Part shown: positions 1-5,315 of the stretch, piece by piece
Numbering within the stretch: the first letter of the stretch is position 1
Layout: the number at the start of each line of letters is the position of its first letter
Assembly (NCBI GenBank): GCA_013817655.1
Contig: JACDCJ010000138.1
Span: 1-5,315 of the forward strand
Source of the DNA: Actinosomnolentus pattersoniae (SeqCode)
GTDB lineage: Bacteria > Actinomycetota > UBA4738
Length of the DNA: 5,315 nucleotides
Reading direction: 5' to 3'
Made by a program: the position numbers and the translations under genes
Notes under the pieces: generated by a model
Databases searched by the model: none
What the model was told of the DNA's origin: nothing
Seen by the model: the letters and a program-made list of their open reading frames with translations, nothing else

Positions 1-319
1 GGTCGGCTTCACGTCGGGATTCACCCAGGCGGCCCGGAGGGAGCTCGTAGCCGTCCTGAAGCCCCATCGGTCCGGGAGGTCGGCCGAGCCGCCGCCGGGA
101 CAGAACGCCGTCAGCCGCTGGAACCGGGAGAAGGACCTGTCCTACGAGCAGCTTCGCCCGGAACTGGTGTGCGAGGTCGCCTTCGACCAGGTGACCGGGC
201 ACCGGATCCGGCACGGCGCGCGGTTCGTCCGGTGGCGTCCCGACAAGCCCGCCCGTCAGTGCACCTTCGATCAGCTCCAGGGCGTCGGAGCCGCCGACCT
301 CCAGGCACTTCTGCGCTGA
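1..319 (+). CDS. ATP-dependent DNA ligase, C-terminal part (LigC-like), 5' end outside the window
   Basis: This is the last 105 codons (reading from base 2) of an ATP-dependent DNA ligase, which seals nicks in duplex DNA through enzyme-AMP and DNA-adenylate intermediates. The visible part corresponds to the C-terminal OB-fold domain. It opens with VGFTSGFTQAARREL, a family-typical junction between the adenylation domain and the OB fold. It continues with SRWNREKDLSYEQLRPELVCEV (residues 42-63, split here only by description) and then a motif VI-like stretch, RHGARFVRWRPDK (about residues 74-86), whose basic residues in this family contact the ATP phosphates. It ends at TGA 317-319. The adenylation domain with its KxDG lysine lies off the left edge, so activity cannot be judged here. 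Actinobacterial LigC and the ligase domain of LigD share this tail. A stand-alone LigC-type enzyme is my preferred reading, but a LigD fusion is not excluded. The gene converges on the propeller gene to its right with a 16-nt gap. Confidence 0.85.
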   Translation, partial: VGFTSGFTQAARRELVAVLKPHRSGRSAEPPPGQNAVSRWNREKDLSYEQLRPELVCEVAFDQVTGHRIRHGARFVRWRPDKPARQCTFDQLQGVGAADLQALLR

Positions 320-335
320 GGACTGGCGCCGGTCC
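320..335. terminator. Palindromic spacer between two convergent stop codons, candidate bidirectional terminator
   Basis: The whole gap between the ligase TGA (317-319) and the propeller-gene TAG (336-338 on the minus strand) reads GGACTGGCGCCGGTCC. It equals its own reverse complement except for one pair of positions, which form a G-U wobble in RNA. Transcripts from either side could fold a GC-rich hairpin (GGACT pairing with GGTCC, loop GGCGCC, or slightly further). No T-run follows on either strand, so it is not a textbook intrinsic terminator. U-less hairpins of this kind are often proposed for high-GC bacteria. The structure is seen directly; the function is inferred. Confidence 0.45.
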
Positions 336-1700
336 CTACTGCCGGATGACCGCGCTCCACGTGGTCTGGTGGTACTCGGCCCCGGGCTGGGGCGGCCTCG
401 ACGCCACGTTCCACACGGCGTGGGCCGCGCGGCCGGACGTCGTTACGCCCATGTAGTCGCCGAGGAACTTCCCGCCGGCCTCCGCCGCGTAGTCGAGGTT
501 CGTCGGCGGGCCGAGGACGAGCTCTCCCTCGAACGTCGCTCCCCCGTCCTCCGAGTGGATGTAGCGCTCGCCGACGAACTTGGATGGGCCGCCCTCGTTG
601 TCCCGCGTCCGGTACGTCACGTGGACGAAGCCGTCCAGCGCCGCGACGTCGGGAGTGAAGTGGTCGAGCTCGCTGTTTCCCGGATCGGGGTTCACGCGAA
701 CGAGCGGGCTCCAGGACCTCCCCCCGTTCGAGGAAGTGCTGATAACGGTGTCGTTCAGGCCGTCGCTCCGGAACCGGCCGTCCTGCCAGACCGCATACAG
801 CACACCCGTGGTGCGGTCGATCGCCGCGGCAGGCAGCGCGCCGGTCCGCATGTCTGGCGGGTCGTGGCCCTGGAACGTGTTTATGGTCACGGCGGGGTCG
901 AAGGTGTTCCCGCCGTCGTGTGACGTCACCGATCGCATCGCCCCGAACGCGTCGTAGACGACCGTGAGATCGCCGCCCGGCTGGACCACCGGGATGGCGC
1001 CGGTGCCGCTGGAGGAGACGGTGCGAAGGGGGCCCCACGTCTCCCCCCGGTCGTCGGAGTACCTAAGCACTATCGGCCCCGACCGGTACCAGGCCGTGTA
1101 GACGCGCCCGAAATGGGGGCTCCCGGGAAACGTGTCCACGGCGATCCAGTTCTTGTCGTTGAAGAAACTGCACGAGAGATCGTCCTGGGCGAGGACGGGG
1201 TCGCCCCAAGTGAGACCGCCGTCGTCGGAGCGCTGGACCGCGATCCCGTTCCGGCAGTTCCCGTCGTTGAACGGCAGGGTGTTCGCATAGACCGAGCCGT
1301 CGGGTCCGAAGGCGACGGCGGGATCGGTCGCGCGGTCGAACTCCCCCCCGGTCGCCTCCGTCAGGCCCGGAAGGTTGCCCTCCACCCACCGGCGTCCCCC
1401 GTCGTGCGATGTGGCGAACCCCGGCCCGACCGAGCCGCCGCCGCTCGGATACCGCCCCTGCTGCACGACGGCCACCACGATGTTCGGGTCGTTCGGATCG
1501 ACCGCGATGTCGGGCTCGACCTCGGTGTCGGGTTCGGAGCCCGGGGCCGGCGGGACCCCCTGCTCGCTGATCTCCTGCACCCCCCGCGCCCGCCCGAAGG
1601 CCGAGGGAGCGTCGGAAGCTACCGCCGGCGCGCCAGGGACCGCGAGCAACCACGAGACGAGGGCGAGCAGGGCGACACCCGTGGCGCGACGCGGCTTCAT
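336..1700 (-). CDS. Secreted six-Asp-box (BNR repeat) sialidase-fold protein
   Basis: The protein has 454 residues and is predicted to be exported and to fold as a six-bladed beta-propeller of the sialidase/BNR type. The N-terminus is a Sec signal peptide: basic MKPRR, a hydrophobic core at about 8-21, then APAVA with likely cleavage after A28. There is no lipobox, so it should be released or wall-associated. A family-typical start of the mature domain, EPDIAVDPNDPNIVVA, lies at 62-77. Six Asp-boxes (S-x-D-x-G-x-T/S-W/F) follow at residues 98-105, 158-165, 215-222, 260-267, 323-330 and 383-390. The fifth has Asn for Asp. The only two cysteines, C149 and C177, could form a disulfide. The ATG at 1700 is chosen because AAGGAG sits 8 nt upstream and the signal peptide begins there; the reading frame stays open further upstream to about 1856, but that part would displace the signal peptide. 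Asp-boxes are structural and do not prove sialidase activity. Other glycosidase or non-enzymatic binding roles remain possible. Confidence 0.85.
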   Translation of the reverse strand: MKPRRATGVALLALVSWLLAVPGAPAVASDAPSAFGRARGVQEISEQGVPPAPGSEPDTEVEPDIAVDPNDPNIVVAVVQQGRYPSGGGSVGPGFATSHDGGRRWVEGNLPGLTEATGGEFDRATDPAVAFGPDGSVYANTLPFNDGNCRNGIAVQRSDDGGLTWGDPVLAQDDLSCSFFNDKNWIAVDTFPGSPHFGRVYTAWYRSGPIVLRYSDDRGETWGPLRTVSSSGTGAIPVVQPGGDLTVVYDAFGAMRSVTSHDGGNTFDPAVTINTFQGHDPPDMRTGALPAAAIDRTTGVLYAVWQDGRFRSDGLNDTVISTSSNGGRSWSPLVRVNPDPGNSELDHFTPDVAALDGFVHVTYRTRDNEGGPSKFVGERYIHSEDGGATFEGELVLGPPTNLDYAAEAGGKFLGDYMGVTTSGRAAHAVWNVASRPPQPGAEYHQTTWSAVIRQ

Positions 1701-1708
1701 CGTGAGAG

Positions 1709-1714
1709 CTCCTT
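1709..1714 (-). promoter_or_regulatory. Ribosome binding site of the propeller gene
   Basis: On the minus strand AAGGAG lies 8 nt upstream of the ATG at 1700. It decides the start: it excludes the longer upstream reading frame and places the signal peptide exactly at the N-terminus. Confidence 0.75.
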
Positions 1715-1728
1715 GGTTCGGGGCGCTG

Positions 1729-1751
1729 GACCCGGCGCAGCGTAGCGGGTC
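1729..1751. promoter_or_regulatory. Inverted repeat GACCCG-N11-CGGGTC in the divergent control region, possible operator
   Basis: A perfect 6+6 dyad (1729-1734 and 1746-1751) with an 11-nt spacer lies 29 to 51 nt upstream of the propeller-gene start. A weak minus-strand -10-like hexamer, TACGCT (1744 down to 1739), falls inside the spacer, so a protein bound to the dyad could block that promoter. In DNA this GC-rich a dyad of this size can arise by chance, and the -35 region is poor (TGGCCC at 1767 down to 1762). Operator function is only a suggestion. Confidence 0.25.
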
Positions 1752-1792
1752 GCGCCGAAAAGGGCCATCCGCGCCTACGGTGGTCGTTCTCC

Positions 1793-1798
1793 TACAAT
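1793..1798 (+). promoter_or_regulatory. Candidate -10 box (TACAAT) for trpB2
   Basis: TACAAT matches the sigma-70-type consensus TATAAT at five of six positions. It is conspicuous as an AT-rich patch in GC-rich surroundings, 35 nt upstream of the trpB2 ATG. That would put the transcript start near 1805 and give a leader of about 29 nt. No recognisable TTGACA-like -35 is present at 16-18 nt spacing (1769-1776 reads GC-rich), so the promoter may be weak, activator-dependent or recognised mainly through the -10. Confidence 0.4.
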
Positions 1799-1821
1799 GA
1801 CGCCCCCGATCCCGGAACGGG

Positions 1822-1827
1822 AAGGAG
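1822..1827 (+). promoter_or_regulatory. Ribosome binding site of trpB2, next to a small leader hairpin
   Basis: AAGGAG is placed 6 nt before the ATG at 1834 and fixes the start codon. Immediately upstream, TCCCG (1810-1814) can pair with CGGGA (1818-1822) around a GAA loop; the stem ends on the first base of the binding site. The stem may keep the adjacent site exposed, or simply be chance. Confidence 0.7.
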
Positions 1828-1833
1828 CCTCCC

Positions 1834-3204
1834 ATGACCGAGCCGCTGCAATTCAACCTTCAGGAAGACGACCTGCCGACGGCCTGGTACAACCTGCTGC
1901 CGGACCTTCCGTTCGCGCCTCTCCCGCCACTTCATCCGGGCACGAAGCAGCCGATCGGGCCGGCAGACCTCGCGCCGCTCTTCCCGGAGAGCCTCATCAT
2001 GCAGGAGGTCTCCACGGAGCGGTGGATCGACATCCCCGGACCCGTGCTGGACATCTACCGGCTCTGGAGGCCCAGTCCCCTGTACCGGGCCCGTCGCCTC
2101 GAGCAGGCACTCCAGACGCCCGCACACATCTACTTCAAGTACGAGGGCACCTCGCCGGCCGGGTCCCACAAGCCGAACACGGCGGTGGCGCAGGCTTACT
2201 ACAACAAGGAAGCCGGGATCAGGCGGCTCACCACCGAGACGGGCGCCGGCCAGTGGGGCTCGGCCCTCTCGATGGCGTGTCAGTTCTTCGGCCTGGACTG
2301 CCTGGTCTTCATGGTCCGGGCGTCGTTCGAGCAGAAGCCCTACCGGCGAATCTTCATCGAGACGATGGGCGCCGAGGTGAGGCCCTCACCCAGCCCGACG
2401 ACGGGAGCGGGCAAGCGGATCCTGGACGAGACGCCGGACTCCACCGGGTCCCTGGGGATCGCCATCAGCGAGGCGGTCGAGGTCGCGGCGACGAACGAGG
2501 ACACGAGCTACTCGCTCGGCAGCGTGCTGAACCACGTCCTGCTGCACCAGACGGTGGTCGGGCTGGAGGCGAAGAAGCAGATGGAGATGGCCGGGGAGCA
2601 GCCCGACTTCGTGATCGGCTGCGTCGGGGGCGGCTCGAACTACGCCGGCCTCTCCTATCCGTTCATGGCGGACAAGGTCGCCGGCACGCTCGACGCCCGC
2701 TTCATCGCCACCGAGCCGGCCGCCTGTCCCACCCTCACTCGGGGAGAGTACGCGTACGACTTCGGCGACACCGGGGAGATGACCCCGCTGGTCCCGATGT
2801 ACACGCTCGGCCATACGTTCGTGCCGGCGCCGGTGCACGCCGGCGGCCTCCGCTACCACGGCGACGCGCCCTCGCTCTCCGCTCTCGTGAAGCACGGCCT
2901 GATGGAGGCGAGGGCCTACACGCAGAACCAGGCGTTCGAGGCGGGCGTGCAGTTCGCCCGCACCCAGGGCATCATCCCCGGGCCCGAGCCGACGCACGCC
3001 ATCCGCGCCGCCATCGACGAGGCGATCGTTGCCCGCGAGGCGGGCGAGAAGAAGGTCATCCTGATCGGGCTCTCCGGCCACGGCCACTTCGACATGGGGG
3101 CCTACGACGACTACCTGCACGGCCGCTTGCCCGAGGTGGAGTACAGGGAGGAGGACGTCGTGGCCGGACTGGCCCACCTGCCGGGCGTCCCGATCCCGGA
3201 CTAG
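1834..3204 (+). CDS. trpB2: Tryptophan synthase beta chain-like PLP enzyme, TrpB2 type
   Basis: The 456-residue, cytoplasmic PLP enzyme should condense indole with L-serine to give L-tryptophan. The long N-terminal region before the PLP lysine (about 110 residues) and total length above 450 are typical of the TrpB2 class; classical TrpB1 is near 400. The Schiff-base lysine is K113 in GSHKPNTA. E135 in ETGAGQWG lies 22 residues later, the same distance as K87 to E109 in the Salmonella/E. coli enzyme. The phosphate-binding loop is GGGSN at 265-269. PEPTHAI near 384-390 supplies the conserved acidic residue of the ring region, and LSGHGHFD at 413-420 replaces the SGRGDKD of TrpB1. A strong RBS sits 6 nt before the ATG. 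No trpA lies beside it; both neighbours are in opposite orientation, so it is probably transcribed alone. TrpB2 enzymes are known to work without, or with only weak binding to, TrpA, and are proposed to salvage indole. Main tryptophan synthesis cannot be excluded. Confidence 0.93.
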   Translation: MTEPLQFNLQEDDLPTAWYNLLPDLPFAPLPPLHPGTKQPIGPADLAPLFPESLIMQEVSTERWIDIPGPVLDIYRLWRPSPLYRARRLEQALQTPAHIYFKYEGTSPAGSHKPNTAVAQAYYNKEAGIRRLTTETGAGQWGSALSMACQFFGLDCLVFMVRASFEQKPYRRIFIETMGAEVRPSPSPTTGAGKRILDETPDSTGSLGIAISEAVEVAATNEDTSYSLGSVLNHVLLHQTVVGLEAKKQMEMAGEQPDFVIGCVGGGSNYAGLSYPFMADKVAGTLDARFIATEPAACPTLTRGEYAYDFGDTGEMTPLVPMYTLGHTFVPAPVHAGGLRYHGDAPSLSALVKHGLMEARAYTQNQAFEAGVQFARTQGIIPGPEPTHAIRAAIDEAIVAREAGEKKVILIGLSGHGHFDMGAYDDYLHGRLPEVEYREEDVVAGLAHLPGVPIPD

Positions 3205-3218
3205 GGCGTTCAGGACGC
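3185..3218. terminator. Dyad spanning the trpB2/kinase convergent stop codons, weak terminator candidate
   Basis: GCGTCC (3185-3190) can pair with GGACGC (3213-3218), enclosing both stop codons, TAG 3202-3204 on plus and TGA 3212-3210 on minus. A competing stem, CCGGG (3181-3185) with CCCGG (3195-3199), lies at the end of trpB2. Only 5 nt separate the two genes and no T-run follows, so any terminator must lie within coding sequence. Long loops and high GC make this a weak call. Confidence 0.22.
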
Positions 3219-4112
3219 GGGCATCGGCAGCGATAGAGCTCGGGCAGCCCAGGGCAACGCGGACCGAAGCTGGTTGAGCTGCACACCTCTGACTCGCTCG
3301 GCCGCCGACAGATCGCGGATCCCGCTGGCGCCCGGAGGCAACCCGGCGTGGGAGGCGAAGTACCCGCTGATGATCGCGGCGAGCGACGGCTCGCCGGGGA
3401 GGATCTCCTCGGGTTGCGGTCCGCCCTCGGCCTCCAGGCTCGGCAGCCAGCCGGCGATGTCGAGGGTGGCGTTTCCGACGCACGCCCAGTTCCAGTCGAC
3501 CAGGATCGTCCGGCCGCCCGCGAAGCACACGTTGTCGCTTCGAACGTCGAGGTGGAGTAACTGCTCTCCCCCCAGTTCGGCGGCGGCCTCCGCCTCGACG
3601 AGGACCTTCAGGGCGGTATCGAGCCAGGCGGAAGTGCAGAGGCCGAGTGTCAGGAACGGTCGCGGGTCGGCGGCGACACGAGCCCACCCCGACAACTCCT
3701 CCCGCAGGCTCTCGAGGCTCGGCAGGCCGGGAGGCGGCTCCGACGCCCCCACGCCGGCGAGGGCCTCCTGCACGCGCTCGATCCGCTCGGCAGACCAGGG
3801 CGGCGGCCAGTCCGCACCGCTCAGATCCTCGAGCAGCAGGATCGGCCGCTCCCCTCCGGCATCGTCATCCCATCCCAGGAACGCGGCCAGGAAGCTCCCG
3901 GTGAGGTTCGCATACACGTTGTGCTCGACGCGGAGGAACTCCGCCGTGGACTCGTTCGTCCCCACCTTGGCGAACGCGCTCGTCCCGTCGTCGAAGGCCA
4001 CCCGCCAGCGCTCCGCCGGTGAGTATCCGCCCGCGACCGGAGCCCACGAGACCGGACGCGCGCCGGCGATGCGTCGAACCCGCTCCACCACGCCCCGTGC
4101 GGGGGCCGTCAC
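3210..4112 (-). CDS. Aminoglycoside phosphotransferase (APH)-fold small-molecule kinase, substrate unknown
   Basis: This 300-residue cytoplasmic protein belongs to the APH/choline-kinase-like fold, which transfers the ATP gamma-phosphate to small molecules. The N-lobe shows a likely ATP lysine K49 (SAFAKVG) and its helix-C partner E63 (RVEHNVY). ILLLEDLSGADW at 91-102 is the hinge. The catalytic loop is HLDVRSDN at 187-194, with catalytic D189 and metal ligand N194. LVDWNWA at 204-210 holds the second metal ligand D206. The following GNATLDIAGWLPSLEAEGGP (213-232) resembles a group of uncharacterised actinobacterial kinases with DW-W-A and LPS-GGP patterns. The start is GTG at 4112, which overlaps the zwf stop codon as GTGA. 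No strong Shine-Dalgarno is visible, so translation probably depends on coupling with zwf. Antibiotic resistance is not implied: the fold also covers sugar, amine and amino-alcohol kinases. A sugar-like substrate is attractive because of zwf but unproven. Confidence 0.82.
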   Translation of the reverse strand: MTAPARGVVERVRRIAGARPVSWAPVAGGYSPAERWRVAFDDGTSAFAKVGTNESTAEFLRVEHNVYANLTGSFLAAFLGWDDDAGGERPILLLEDLSGADWPPPWSAERIERVQEALAGVGASEPPPGLPSLESLREELSGWARVAADPRPFLTLGLCTSAWLDTALKVLVEAEAAAELGGEQLLHLDVRSDNVCFAGGRTILVDWNWACVGNATLDIAGWLPSLEAEGGPQPEEILPGEPSLAAIISGYFASHAGLPPGASGIRDLSAAERVRGVQLNQLRSALPWAARALSLPMPAS

Positions 4113-5315
4113 GGCCGATGCGGGGCCTGGGATCCCGCCGCGTACTCCAGGAGCGGCGAGCGCCCGGCACGCCAGCTCTCCAGGATGGGCTCGACGATGC
4201 GCCAGGACTCCTCGGCCTCGTCGTTCCTGATCGAGAGGGTGGCGTCTCCCTCGAGGATGTCCACGAGCAGGCGCGCGTACGCCGGCAGGTCCTGAGGGGC
4301 CAGGTCGGCGTCCAGCTCCGCCCGCTCGAGGTCGAAGGGATCGCCCTCCCCGTTCACGTTCACCCCGAGCGAGACCCGGTCCGGCCCGAGGTCGAGCCGC
4401 AGGACATTGGGAACCGGATGCTGGCTCTGCCCGAAGGCTAGGTGCGGCACCGGCTTGAAGTGGACTGCGAGGAAGCGCCGGTCCTGCCGAAGGGCCTTGC
4501 CGGTCCGCAGGAGGAACGGGACGCCCGCCCAGCGCCAGTTCTCGACCGTGAGATTCACCTGCGCAAAGGTCTCGGTACCCCTCGCCGGCTCGACGCCTTC
4601 CTCATCCGAGTACGCCGGTACCGGCCGTTCCCCGGCCCGACCCGCCGTGTAGCGGGCCCGGATGGTCCGCTCCTCGACCTCCTGTGGGGACAAGCCGCCC
4701 ACCGCCCGCAGGACCTCGTACTTCCGGTCGCGCAGATCCCTCTCGTCCAGAGTCGCCGGCGGCTCCATCGCGATGAGCGCCAGGAGTTGCAGGAGGTGGT
4801 TCTGGATCATGTCGCTGAGCGCCCCGGTCGCGTCGTAGTAGCCGGCGCGGCCCTCGAGCCCGAGCGTCTCCTCGAACACGATCTCCACGCGATCGACGTG
4901 CCGCGCGTTCCAGATCGGCTCGAAGACCTGGTTCGCGAAGCGAAGGCCGAGGACGTTCTGGGCCGTCTGCTTGTGCAGGAAGTGATCCACGCGGAAGACG
5001 GCTTCCTCTCCGAAGTGGCTGTGCAGGGACGCGTTCAGCGCACGAGCCGATGCCAGATCATGCCCGAAGGGCTTCTCCACGGCTATCCGGCTTCCCTCGG
5101 GTAGTCCCGCGGCCGCGAGTGCCTCGACCGCCTTCGGGTACACGGACGGTGGCAGGGCGAGGTAGGCGACGACCGGTTCCCCGGACGCTTTCACGACCCC
5201 AGCGACGTCGCGCGGGTCGGTTGCGTCGGCCCGCCGGTATTCCAGGGTCGCGAGGAGCGCCTTGCGGGACGAAACGGCCACGCTTCCTGCATGCTCCTCC
5301 AGCTTCGGCGACAGC
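4109..5315 (-). CDS. zwf: Glucose-6-phosphate dehydrogenase, 5' end outside the window
   Basis: The enzyme oxidises glucose 6-phosphate to 6-phosphogluconolactone with NAD(P)+, the entry step of the oxidative pentose phosphate pathway. The 401 visible codons run off the right edge, and no start codon is needed at 5281, where the frame reads straight through. Counting from the edge, EKPFG is at 80-84, the substrate signature DHFLHKQ at 110-116, MIQNHLLQ with the catalytic-base histidine at 173, RTGKAL at 270-275 and ESWRIVEPIL near the C-terminus. These spacings match Leuconostoc G6PD (K148, D177/H178, H240) with a constant offset of 67, so about 65-70 N-terminal residues are missing, including the Rossmann GxxGDLA loop. 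All catalytic residues expected in this part are present. The signature differs from the usual DHYLGK at two positions (Tyr to Phe, Gly to His). The TGA stop overlaps the GTG of the kinase gene by 4 nt, indicating one transcript. Cofactor preference cannot be told from this part. Confidence 0.93.
   Translation of the reverse strand, partial: LSPKLEEHAGSVAVSSRKALLATLEYRRADATDPRDVAGVVKASGEPVVAYLALPPSVYPKAVEALAAAGLPEGSRIAVEKPFGHDLASARALNASLHSHFGEEAVFRVDHFLHKQTAQNVLGLRFANQVFEPIWNARHVDRVEIVFEETLGLEGRAGYYDATGALSDMIQNHLLQLLALIAMEPPATLDERDLRDRKYEVLRAVGGLSPQEVEERTIRARYTAGRAGERPVPAYSDEEGVEPARGTETFAQVNLTVENWRWAGVPFLLRTGKALRQDRRFLAVHFKPVPHLAFGQSQHPVPNVLRLDLGPDRVSLGVNVNGEGDPFDLERAELDADLAPQDLPAYARLLVDILEGDATLSIRNDEAEESWRIVEPILESWRAGRSPLLEYAAGSQAPHRP

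Noticed and set aside
531..1409. Repeated short GTC-GTC-rich DNA segments that look like a nucleotide repeat array
   Set aside because: They coincide with the codons of the six Asp-boxes (1386-1409, 1206-1229, 1035-1058, 900-923, 711-734, 531-554) and diverge at the DNA level, so they are protein repeats and not a CRISPR or satellite array.
1113..1745. A 210-codon plus-strand open frame antisense to the propeller gene
   Set aside because: No domain or ribosome binding site; the minus-strand propeller gene with signal peptide and Asp-boxes explains the region.
1701..1856. Extension of the propeller protein upstream of the ATG at 1700
   Set aside because: The upstream frame lacks a good ribosome binding site, would overlap the trpB2 start and would bury the signal peptide 52 residues inside the protein. 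AAGGAG before 1700 settles the start.
1797..3236. A 479-codon plus-strand open frame overlapping trpB2 in another frame
   Set aside because: Its start lies in the trpB2 -10/leader, its product is Arg/Gly/Pro-rich and low-complexity without a domain, and trpB2 itself is unmistakable. It is a shadow frame typical of high-GC coding DNA.
2386..3687. A 433-codon minus-strand open frame across trpB2 and the kinase
   Set aside because: The product is Arg-rich with no recognisable motif, and it crosses two real genes in opposite orientations. It is an antisense shadow.
3210..4112. Reading the APH-fold gene as an antibiotic resistance determinant
   Set aside because: The fold is shared by many metabolic kinases, the gene is coupled to zwf, and no mobile element or resistance context is present.
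3274..4230. A 318-codon plus-strand open frame antisense to the kinase and zwf end
   Set aside because: Ser/Arg/Pro-rich composition without domain features; the opposite strand holds a kinase with intact catalytic motifs.
4442..5104. A 220-codon plus-strand open frame antisense to zwf
   Set aside because: It mirrors conserved G6PD codons and has no motif of its own.

Overview
The window is GC-rich chromosomal DNA (roughly two thirds G+C by eye) with tightly packed genes. The gene types and motif styles fit a high-GC Gram-positive (Actinomycetota-like) bacterium: a LigC-type ATP-dependent DNA ligase tail, a TrpB2-type tryptophan synthase beta chain, an actinobacterial-style aminoglycoside-phosphotransferase-fold kinase, and a glucose-6-phosphate dehydrogenase with a divergent active-site signature. 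This assignment is an inference, because no rRNA or other marker gene lies in the window. Genes fill almost all of it. The longest non-coding stretch is the 133-nt divergent control region at 1701-1833.

Layout, left to right. The C-terminal 105 codons of an ATP-dependent DNA ligase (1-319, +) converge on a secreted six-Asp-box (BNR) beta-propeller protein (336-1700, -). The 16 bases between their stop codons form a near-perfect palindrome, probably a shared terminator. The propeller gene diverges from a complete trpB2 gene (1834-3204, +). Both starts have clear AAGGAG ribosome binding sites, and the region between them holds a candidate -10 box for trpB2 and a GACCCG-N11-CGGGTC dyad. trpB2 then converges, with only 5 nt between stop codons, on a phosphotransferase gene (3210-4112, -). 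That gene overlaps the end of a 5'-truncated zwf gene (4109-5315, -) by a GTGA junction, so zwf and the kinase look co-transcribed and translationally coupled.

Functionally the window mixes unrelated housekeeping and accessory jobs: DNA nick sealing, a secreted propeller protein of unknown ligand, the last step of tryptophan synthesis or indole salvage, and entry to the oxidative pentose phosphate pathway plus a small-molecule kinase of unknown substrate. I found no mobile element, CRISPR array, RNA gene or defence system, and nothing that amounts to a new biological system. The points most worth a second look are the zwf-kinase coupling, the altered G6PD signature, the all-palindrome intergenic spacer and the trpA-less trpB2.
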